Part shown: piece after piece, positions 1-5,712 of the stretch | Numbering within the stretch: position 1 is the first letter of the stretch | Layout of the letters: each line of letters starts with the position of its first letter | Assembly (NCBI GenBank): GCA_903858915.1 | Contig: CAIOKL010000017.1 | Coordinates: forward strand, 1 to 8,181 | Origin: an uncultured Alphaproteobacteria bacterium | GTDB lineage: Bacteria > Pseudomonadota > Alphaproteobacteria > Rickettsiales > UBA1997 | DNA: 8,181 nt | Direction: 5' to 3' | Position numbers and translations under genes: made by a program | Notes under the pieces: model-generated | Told to the model about the DNA's origin: nothing | Databases searched by the model: none | What the model saw: the letters and a program-made list of their open reading frames with translations, nothing else

Positions 1-216
1 GACGAACTTATTCATATTAGCATTTTTACGCGTAAAATAATTTTACAAAGCGCGATTGGCGGTATGATTTTTAGTGTTCTGGGAATGATTTTCGCAAGTT
101 TTGGCATGATTTCTCCTTCCGAAGGTGCGATTGCGCAACAAATTATTGATGCAATTGCGATTATCAACGCTCTTCGATTGACCATCACCAAAAATGTAGT
201 TTCGGATATTAAATAA
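1..216 (+). CDS. Heavy-metal translocating P-type (P1B) ATPase, C-terminal fragment
   Basis: This is the last 71 codons of a gene that begins outside the window; frame 1 is open from base 1 to TAA at 214-216. The peptide has two hydrophobic segments, about residues 13-37 and 43-58, separated by a short SPSEG turn, and a short polar tail. The pattern QSAIGGM...GMIFASFG...IAQQIIDAIAIINALRL matches the end of P1B ATPases, where the last two membrane helices carry GGM and a conserved helix close to IDV-x-x-ILNALR. Such pumps use ATP to move Zn, Cd, Cu or similar ions across the inner membrane. The phosphorylation (DKTG) and CPx metal-site regions lie outside the window, so the metal cannot be named. 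The family call rests on this C-terminal pattern only. Confidence 0.72.
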   Translation, partial: DELIHISIFTRKIILQSAIGGMIFSVLGMIFASFGMISPSEGAIAQQIIDAIAIINALRLTITKNVVSDIK

Positions 217-244
217 AATTTTAATTTTTATACATTAAAATTTT
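215..244 (+). terminator. AT-only inverted repeat over the ATPase stop codon, possible terminator
   Basis: Bases 215-225 (AAAATTTTAAT) and 234-244 (ATTAAAATTTT) are a perfect 11-bp inverted repeat with an 8-base loop, and the right arm runs into a T-run at 241-246. The left arm begins inside the TAA stop codon. The geometry fits an intrinsic terminator, but a stem made only of A:T pairs is weak, and in such AT-rich sequence an 11-bp repeat may be partly chance. Confidence 0.4.
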
Positions 245-367
245 TTAAACTATTTTTAAAATATTAATTGTATGTTTTACTAGTTGTTTATTAGTTATAA
301 ATAGTTTTTATTGGTTACTTATAATATTTTTTAATTTTGTTTAAAATTATTTTTACCAATATAATTT
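245..367. other. AT-rich intergenic stretch with four helically phased TAGTT-like units
   Basis: No gene is visible here. TAGTT occurs at 281-285, 292-296 and 302-306, followed by TGGTT at 312-316, giving spacings of 11, 10 and 10 bases, close to one helical turn. A TATAAT hexamer lies directly after the last unit at 320-325, 43 bases before the start codon at 368, but no convincing -35 box sits 16-18 bases upstream of it. This could be a regulated promoter for the downstream gene or simple AT-rich sequence. Confidence 0.3.
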
Positions 368-1027
368 ATGCGTAGTTTTTTTTCATCTTTTTTTACCTGC
401 TTAAGCTGTTGCCATTCTCTCTATTATGAAAAGGGTGGCAATTTTCAAAATGGTGTTAATCCTGATAAAGTTCCTATTAATGGTAATGGAGATTTTGTTG
501 TTAGCGAACTTGTGCTTGTCAACCCTAAAGGTTTTCGCGATAATTTAAATTTAATAACAGATAGATCTAGAGCTGAACCTAAAACTCAAAATACGCCTCA
601 AGATTTTAATAGCGATGGTATTGGACTGGGTCCAATCAATTATTCAAATACCATAGAAGCTAAGACGGGATTGGAAAGTAAGCAGTTCAATATGGATGCT
701 ACTCAATTAAGACAAATTGAAAGAGAAGCTCTAAGGTTATCTAAAGCAAGAGATGCCGAAACAAGAGATGCCGGAGCTAAAGTTAAAAAGGAGGCCGAAA
801 ATGCTAAATCTGGAGAAATTACATCAACAACTCAATCAACTTCTCTTGTTTTTAAACATCAAGATTCTCTTTCTGATAATTCTAGAGAAGTTAAATCTTT
901 GAAAACTCCGAGTAGTGTTATAGTATACCCTATAAAAGCAAACACAGTTTTAGAAATGGTATCTAAAATCGAGAATTTAAACCGTGATCCACAAACTCAA
1001 GTCGTTAAAACTGAAGCGGTTCGTTAA
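368..1027 (+). CDS. Unrecognised 219-residue protein with Cys-rich N-terminus and helical middle
   Basis: I do not recognise this protein. The first 20 residues are short-hydrophobic and aromatic with three cysteines (C11, C14, C15, a CxxCC cluster). They lack a proper lipobox, because the residue three before each Cys is not Leu, Ile or Val, and the hydrophobic run is short for a classical signal peptide. Residues 21-110 are polar and rich in Asn, Gly and Pro, probably disordered. Residues about 112-147 are strongly charged (Glu, Arg, Lys, Ala) and look like a helix or coiled coil; they contain a 5-residue duplication (ARDAE/TRDAG). The rest is Ser/Thr-rich and ends without a membrane segment. 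The start at 368 is the only ATG in frame before codon 109; no Shine-Dalgarno is present. The gene stands alone between two intergenic gaps. It could be a lineage-specific exported or host-directed protein, but this is conjecture. Confidence 0.6.
   Translation: MRSFFSSFFTCLSCCHSLYYEKGGNFQNGVNPDKVPINGNGDFVVSELVLVNPKGFRDNLNLITDRSRAEPKTQNTPQDFNSDGIGLGPINYSNTIEAKTGLESKQFNMDATQLRQIEREALRLSKARDAETRDAGAKVKKEAENAKSGEITSTTQSTSLVFKHQDSLSDNSREVKSLKTPSSVIVYPIKANTVLEMVSKIENLNRDPQTQVVKTEAVR
747..773 (+). repeat. 12-bp direct repeat with 15-bp period inside the 219-residue gene
   Basis: CAAGAGATGCCG occurs at 747-758 and again at 762-773, an offset of exactly five codons, encoding (A/T)RDA(E/G) twice. The exact DNA identity points to a recent in-frame duplication in the helical segment, possibly by replication slippage. 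Confidence 0.75.
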
Positions 1028-1045
1028 TTTTCCAAAATAATTAAC
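1023..1045 (+). terminator. Short inverted repeat over the stop of the 219-residue gene
   Basis: GTTAATT at 1023-1029 and AATTAAC at 1039-1045 form a 7-bp inverted repeat with a 9-base loop, overlapping the TAA at 1025-1027. No T-run follows, so it is a poor intrinsic terminator. The placement over a stop codon parallels the repeat at 215-244. Confidence 0.2.
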
Positions 1046-1083
1046 CCGATCAAAACTTATTTAAAAACTTTAATCACCACCAT

Positions 1084-1112
1084 TTGACTTTTTCAAAGCA
1101 AAAAAATATTAT
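1084..1112 (+). promoter_or_regulatory. Sigma70-type promoter for the carB-lysA-rimM cluster
   Basis: TTGACT at 1084-1089 (5 of 6 to TTGACA) is followed after exactly 17 bases by TATTAT at 1107-1112 (5 of 6 to TATAAT). Transcription would start near 1119, giving an untranslated leader of about 80 bases before the ATG at 1202. This is the best promoter match I found, and its position fits the cluster that follows. A 10-bp palindrome (GAAATATTTC, 1136-1145) lies in the leader and could be an operator. Confidence 0.55.
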
Positions 1113-1201
1113 TTGTCAGTTAAAAAAATAATTGAGAAATATTTCAGAATTATTTTTAGAATTCAAAAATATTATTTTAAGAAAATTAAACAATAAACCC
1201 C

Positions 1202-2851
1202 ATGCCAAAGCGCAAAGATCTTAAATCTATTTTAATTATTGGCGCTGGTCCAATTGTAATTGGTCAGGCTTGTGAATTTGATTATTCAGGCACTCAGGCT
1301 TGTAAAGCTCTCCGCGAAGAGGGTTATAAAATAATCTTAGTAAACTCTAATCCGGCAACGATTATGACCGATCCAAATATCGCCGATCGGACTTACATCG
1401 AACCAATCACCCCAGAAATCGTTGAAGAAATTATTCGCAAAGAACGGCCCGACGCAATCTTACCAACCGTCGGTGGGCAAACGGCATTAAATTGCGCGAT
1501 TGCTTTGGCAAAAAATGGTGTTCTAGAAAAATATTCCGTTGAGTTAATCGGCGCTTCGATTGAGGCAATTAAAAAAGCCGAAGATCGGGCTTTATTCCAA
1601 AAAGCTATGGAAAAAATTGGCTTAGAAACTCCTAAAAACGCCATTGTACATAATTTAGAAGAAGCCAAATTGGCTTTACAAAAAGTCGGTTTGCCGGCAA
1701 TTATTCGCCCTTCTTTTACTATGGGCGGAGCGGGTGGCGGTGTTGCTTATAGCGAAGAAGAATATTTACAAATCGTGGCTTATGGCTTAACAATCTCGCC
1801 AACGCAAGAAGTGTTAATCGATGAATCAATCATCGGCTGGAAAGAATATGAAATGGAAGTGGTCCGCGATAAAAATGATAACGCCATAATTATTTGTTCG
1901 ATTGAAAATATTGATCCAATGGGAGTGCATACGGGAGATTCAATCACCGTTGCGCCGGCATTAACTCTCACCGACAAAGAATATCAAAATATGCGCAACG
2001 CTTCAATCGCGGTATTGCGCGAAATTGGCGTTGAAACGGGAGGTTCGAATGTGCAGTTCGCGGTTAATCCGAAAAATGGCAAAATGACCATCATCGAAAT
2101 GAATCCGCGCGTTTCGCGCTCATCGGCTCTCGCTTCAAAAGCAACGGGCTTTCCAATCGCCAAAGTAGCCGCCAAACTTGCAGTCGGATTCACTCTCGAT
2201 GAAATCAAAAACGACATCACGGGCGGAATCACGCCAGCTTCCTTCGAGCCAACCATCGATTATGTTATCACCAAAATCCCCAAATTTACTTTCGAGAAAT
2301 TCAAAGGTAGCGATAGCGTTCTTTCCAGCTCAATGAAATCAGTTGGCGAAGCTATGGGAATCGGTCGCTCCTTCATCGAAAGTTTCCAAAAAGCCTTGCG
2401 CTCTTTAGAAGGAAATCTTAGTGGCATCGAAGAAGTTAAAATCTTAATCGAAGATGATGAACAGCGCAGAAAAGTAATCCGTCAAAAATTAAAAATCGCC
2501 TCTCCAAATAGAGTTTTATTGATTGCGCAAGCTTTACGCGAAGGAATTTCCGCCAAAGAAATCAACGAAATCTGTAGCTACGACCCGTGGTTCATCGAAC
2601 AAATCGAATCAGCAATTTTAGTTGAAAATAAAATTAAAAAAGACGGTTTACCCAAAAATTACGAAGATTTTTTGAATCTTAAAAGAATGGGCTTTTCCGA
2701 TAAAAGATTAGCAAAATTATCCGGAATTACCGAGAAAGAAGCTAGAGAAATCAGACGCGAACTCAATATCCACCCAATTTACAAAAGAGTTGATTCTTGT
2801 TCCGCAGAATTCGATTCAATCACTCCTTACATGTATTCAACTTACGAGTAA
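1202..2851 (+). CDS. carB: Carbamoyl-phosphate synthase large subunit, N-terminal half only
   Basis: In the full enzyme this half phosphorylates bicarbonate to carboxyphosphate and combines it with ammonia (channelled from CarA) to give carbamate; the second half phosphorylates carbamate. The protein starts MPKR like many CarB proteins and keeps E. coli numbering without gaps for at least 300 residues. The signatures RPSFTMGGAGGG (169-180) and IIEMNPRV (297-304) are present, as are R129, R169, E215, H243, Q285, E299 and N301. Residues about 1-400 are the carboxyphosphate synthetase domain and 404-549 the oligomerisation domain. The chain stops at ...MYSTYE, where normal CarB continues EECEAN into the second synthetase and the allosteric domain, so about half of the usual 1070 residues is missing. 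No decay is seen in the retained half. It may be a naturally split CarB with its partner elsewhere, a dimer of one half, or a truncated remnant. No Shine-Dalgarno precedes the ATG. Confidence 0.93.
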   Translation: MPKRKDLKSILIIGAGPIVIGQACEFDYSGTQACKALREEGYKIILVNSNPATIMTDPNIADRTYIEPITPEIVEEIIRKERPDAILPTVGGQTALNCAIALAKNGVLEKYSVELIGASIEAIKKAEDRALFQKAMEKIGLETPKNAIVHNLEEAKLALQKVGLPAIIRPSFTMGGAGGGVAYSEEEYLQIVAYGLTISPTQEVLIDESIIGWKEYEMEVVRDKNDNAIIICSIENIDPMGVHTGDSITVAPALTLTDKEYQNMRNASIAVLREIGVETGGSNVQFAVNPKNGKMTIIEMNPRVSRSSALASKATGFPIAKVAAKLAVGFTLDEIKNDITGGITPASFEPTIDYVITKIPKFTFEKFKGSDSVLSSSMKSVGEAMGIGRSFIESFQKALRSLEGNLSGIEEVKILIEDDEQRRKVIRQKLKIASPNRVLLIAQALREGISAKEINEICSYDPWFIEQIESAILVENKIKKDGLPKNYEDFLNLKRMGFSDKRLAKLSGITEKEAREIRRELNIHPIYKRVDSCSAEFDSITPYMYSTYE

Positions 2852-2852
2852 A

Positions 2853-4115
2853 ATGAAATATTTATCTTATAGAAATCTTCACAATAAAAATGAATTATTT
2901 GTGGAAAATGTGGCAATTTCTGAAATTGCTAAACAAGTCGGAACGCCTTTCTATTGCTATTCGCGCCTAACTTTATTTGAAAATTATCAAAATTTTGTTG
3001 AAGCTTTTGAGAAAAATAAAATCACTGATTACAAAATTTGTTACGCCATCAAAGCCAATTATAATTTACATTTAGTAAAAATTTTAGCTGGGCTTGGAGC
3101 CGGAATTGACGCGGTTTCAGCTGGAGAAATCCATCGCGCAATTAAAGCCGGAGTTAATCCTAAAAAAATTGTTTTTGCCGGAGTTGGCAAAACTCGCGAA
3201 GACTTAACTTTTGCCTTACAAAATGGTGTCGAAGAATTTTCGGTTGAATCGGTTGAAGAAATGTTTTTGCTAAATGAGGTCGCCACAAATTTGCACAAAA
3301 TTGCTAAGTTTTCGTTGCGCGTCAATCCTGATGTCGACGCCAAAACTCATCACAAAATTTCGACTGGACGCAAAGGCGATAAATTCGGAGTCGATATTGA
3401 TTTTGTTGAAGAAATTTACACTCTAGCTTCAAAACTTCCCGCTCTGGAAATTTTCGGAATATCAATGCATATTGGTTCGCAAATAACTAGCCTCGAGCCT
3501 TTCAAATTGGCATTCGCCAAGCTTCGTCAAATCTGTAAAAATTTAAACAGCCTAGGTTTTAAAATAAAAAACTTAGATTTTGGTGGTGGCGTTGGCATCA
3601 ATTACCAGAACGATAAAACCATTAATTTTTATGAATATATCGAATTGATTAAAGAGACAATTCAAGATTTAAATGTTAAAATTACAATCGCCCCAGGGCG
3701 CGCCATTGTTGGAAATACAGGACTTTTGATTACTAAAACAATTTATTTAAAAGAAACTCCGCGCAAAAATTTTGTTATTATCGACGGCGCGATCAATGAT
3801 TTAATGCGTCCCGGACTTTATGGTTCTTATCACGAAGTTTTGCCGATTGAAAAAAAAATTGGACCTAAAGCCACTTTTGATTTTGCCGGACCAGTTTGCG
3901 AAACCACCGATATTTTGGCGGTTAATCGCGAGATCGTGATTCCAAATGTCAATGATTTATTCGCCTTTTGTAGCGCTGGTGCGTATGGCTCATCGATGTC
4001 TAATGAATATAATTGCCGACCTTTGGTGCCGGAAGTTTTAGTCGATGATAATAAGTTTGAAATTATTCGTCGAAGACCGACTTTTGATGACATGCTTCAT
4101 TTAGAAATATTGTAA
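2853..4115 (+). CDS. lysA: Diaminopimelate decarboxylase
   Basis: It catalyses the last step of lysine synthesis, decarboxylating meso-diaminopimelate to L-lysine with pyridoxal phosphate (PLP) in the cytoplasm. It has 420 residues, normal for the family (fold-type III, alanine-racemase-like barrel followed by a beta domain). Visible motifs are YAIKAN with the PLP lysine K67, D86 in GIDAVSAGE, KFGVD (177-181), HIGSQ with H206, the glycine-rich GGGVG (244-248), RPGLYG (319-324), GPVCETTD with C349 and E350, and GAYG with Y378. The oddity is APGR at 280-283, where the family has EPGR. I chose ATG 2853, one base after the carB stop: it gives the usual start just before the conserved domain. An upstream in-frame ATG at 2790 would add 21 residues that only shadow carB. 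It is followed by rimM after 4 bases and is probably translated from the same message. Confidence 0.92.
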   Translation: MKYLSYRNLHNKNELFVENVAISEIAKQVGTPFYCYSRLTLFENYQNFVEAFEKNKITDYKICYAIKANYNLHLVKILAGLGAGIDAVSAGEIHRAIKAGVNPKKIVFAGVGKTREDLTFALQNGVEEFSVESVEEMFLLNEVATNLHKIAKFSLRVNPDVDAKTHHKISTGRKGDKFGVDIDFVEEIYTLASKLPALEIFGISMHIGSQITSLEPFKLAFAKLRQICKNLNSLGFKIKNLDFGGGVGINYQNDKTINFYEYIELIKETIQDLNVKITIAPGRAIVGNTGLLITKTIYLKETPRKNFVIIDGAINDLMRPGLYGSYHEVLPIEKKIGPKATFDFAGPVCETTDILAVNREIVIPNVNDLFAFCSAGAYGSSMSNEYNCRPLVPEVLVDDNKFEIIRRRPTFDDMLHLEIL

Positions 4116-4119
4116 AATT

Positions 4120-4656
4120 ATGAGTAAAAAAATTTTAATTGCCAAAATTATTTCAGCTCGAGGAATTAAGGGCGAAATAAAGATTTTATATTTTGGAGAT
4201 GATGTTAAAAATCTTGAAAATTACTCAATTTTTGATGCAAAAAATAATCAAATCGCTATCAAATTAATCAATAAAATTGCCATTGGTTTTAATGATTCGG
4301 GAGATAAAATTGTCGTTGCCAAAATTGCTGGAATTGATGATAGAAATAAAGCTGAACTACTTAGAGGGACAGAGCTTTTCACCGATCGCGAAAATTTTTC
4401 AAAAACCAAGAAAAATGAATTTTATATTACTGATTTAATTGGTTTAAAAGTTTTTAATTTACAACAACAAGAAATTGGTAAAATTATTAATGTTTTTAAT
4501 CGTGGCATTTCAACCGCAATTGAAATTGAATTTCTTGATAATTTTATTCCCGTCGGATTTCAAAAAATTGATAATTTTCCCTTCAAAAATGACTTTTTCC
4601 CAAGCGTTGATGTTGAACTCGGAGCGGTTGTTTTTGAAGCCCCGGAATTGGTATAA
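4120..4656 (+). CDS. rimM: Ribosome maturation factor RimM
   Basis: RimM binds ribosomal protein S19 and helps assemble the head of the 30S subunit. The 178 residues match the family length. The N-terminal beta-barrel domain (about 4-90) opens with KILIAKIISARGIKGEIKI, the typical opening with a small-residue/Gly/GE pattern, and closes with the strongly conserved DDRNKAELLRGTELF (73-87). The PRC-barrel domain (about 99-175) starts NEFYITDLIGLKV and contains the G-K-I-x-x-V-x-N-x-G segment (120-129). It starts 4 bases after lysA without a Shine-Dalgarno, so coupling to lysA translation is likely. In many bacteria rimM is followed by trmD; here it ends one base from a convergent outer-membrane protein gene instead, so the usual rpsP-rimM-trmD context is broken. 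Confidence 0.88.
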   Translation: MSKKILIAKIISARGIKGEIKILYFGDDVKNLENYSIFDAKNNQIAIKLINKIAIGFNDSGDKIVVAKIAGIDDRNKAELLRGTELFTDRENFSKTKKNEFYITDLIGLKVFNLQQQEIGKIINVFNRGISTAIEIEFLDNFIPVGFQKIDNFPFKNDFFPSVDVELGAVVFEAPELV

Positions 4657-4657
4657 A

Positions 4658-5710
4658 CTAGAATTTATAAATCAAACTAGCGCGCGTAAAAGAATAAGTT
4701 GAATCAAATGAAGTGGTGTTAATTATAACTTTTGAACTGGTGCTTTTGACGCTCGATGCAAAACCATCTCCTGAACCAGAAAATTGCGTGTAATCGATGA
4801 TTGCTCTTAAGTGATCTTGAATAGATATATCAATCCCCGCTCCAACACCAATACTTGGATAACTTCCGCTATTAATCATTTTAGTTTCATCAGATTTTTG
4901 AACAATAAAGCGCGAGGTTGACATGCTTAAAGCCAGCTTTACATAGGGTATAAATATTTTGAAAATATTAAACCCAAATTTACCCGAATAATATGAATAA
5001 TTTGAAAATGAATAATTAATTTTTTTATATTCTCCATTATCAATTTTATTGCTACCAACTTTAAATTCGCCAATATTCATGGCATATTCCTGACCTAAAA
5101 ATAATCCGCTCGAAAATAATCTACCCTGCCCAATTACGATTGAAGGCAGTGATTTTGATCCTGAAAAATTGAATTTATACGCAGGTACGGCATCTTGTAA
5201 CTGACCCCCTTGTTGGTAAGATATTCTTGAATTTTGAGAAAAATTCACGGTTGAATCTATTTTGGCAATACCCACTCCAAAATAAACTCCATTAAAATTA
5301 TTATCATGAGTAAATTTTTTTTTGGCTGATGGCGCGATATCGCAAAAATATGATTGACGATTTGAATTATCATAAACTCTATAACCAGTTCCTTTTCCAT
5401 CTTTAAAATTTGTATATTTTTTAGTATTTGCCGTTGGAACTACAGCATTGAAGCTGTTAGCGTAATCGTTATTTTTTGGCTTATTATATTGGGTTGTGTC
5501 GTAATCATTCGCTAATGAATTTCCATATTTATTTGGGGTCGAAGGGCTGGCATAGTTAAGTTGATAGCTTTCGATATTATCTTCATAATTATTGTAATAA
5601 TTAGAATAAATATTATTTTTCTGAAATGATGAATTATTAAAATCTTGCGCCAGCAAACTAGAAATCTTGATTGTGAAAAAAAATAAGGAAAGTAAAAAAA
5701 ACTTTAACAT
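4658..5710 (-). CDS. Outer-membrane beta-barrel protein B, paralog of its upstream neighbour
   Basis: The protein has 350 residues. The first 21 form a signal peptide (MLKFF, hydrophobic core, likely cut after LLA before QDF). Residues about 22-105 are a low-complexity linker rich in Asn, Tyr and Ser. A short module follows with a single Cys (C123, in YFCD) and then NGVYFGVG (140-147). The C-terminal 200 residues alternate polar and aromatic/hydrophobic positions like an 8- to 10-strand barrel and end in ASLIYKF, the terminal Phe expected of BAM-inserted proteins. It resembles rickettsial surface-antigen and opacity-type barrels in build, but I cannot assign a Pfam family by eye. It lies 2 bases downstream of protein A and would be cotranscribed. 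Its TAG stop is one base from the rimM stop on the other strand. The role may be as a porin or an exposed antigen. Confidence 0.8.
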   Translation of the reverse strand: MLKFFLLSLFFFTIKISSLLAQDFNNSSFQKNNIYSNYYNNYEDNIESYQLNYASPSTPNKYGNSLANDYDTTQYNKPKNNDYANSFNAVVPTANTKKYTNFKDGKGTGYRVYDNSNRQSYFCDIAPSAKKKFTHDNNFNGVYFGVGIAKIDSTVNFSQNSRISYQQGGQLQDAVPAYKFNFSGSKSLPSIVIGQGRLFSSGLFLGQEYAMNIGEFKVGSNKIDNGEYKKINYSFSNYSYYSGKFGFNIFKIFIPYVKLALSMSTSRFIVQKSDETKMINSGSYPSIGVGAGIDISIQDHLRAIIDYTQFSGSGDGFASSVKSTSSKVIINTTSFDSTYSFTRASLIYKF

Positions 5711-5712
5711 AA

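Noticed and set aside
368..420. Lipoprotein signal at the Cys cluster of the orphan protein
   Set aside because: No Leu/Ile/Val at the third position before any Cys, so no acceptable lipobox.
1393..2256. Three antisense open frames within carB
   Set aside because: They are mirror frames of a highly conserved coding region, rich in Ser and Ile as expected of antisense reading, with no motif or start signal.
2790..2852. lysA start at the upstream ATG 2790
   Set aside because: The extra 21 residues lie wholly inside carB and do not resemble a LysA N-terminus; ATG 2853 gives the usual family start.
3059..4093. Antisense frames within lysA
   Set aside because: Shadows of the conserved lysA frame without independent features.
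4475..4702. 75-codon plus-strand frame over the rimM end
   Set aside because: It is out of frame with a well-supported RimM PRC-barrel and crosses into the opposite-strand gene; no signal supports it.
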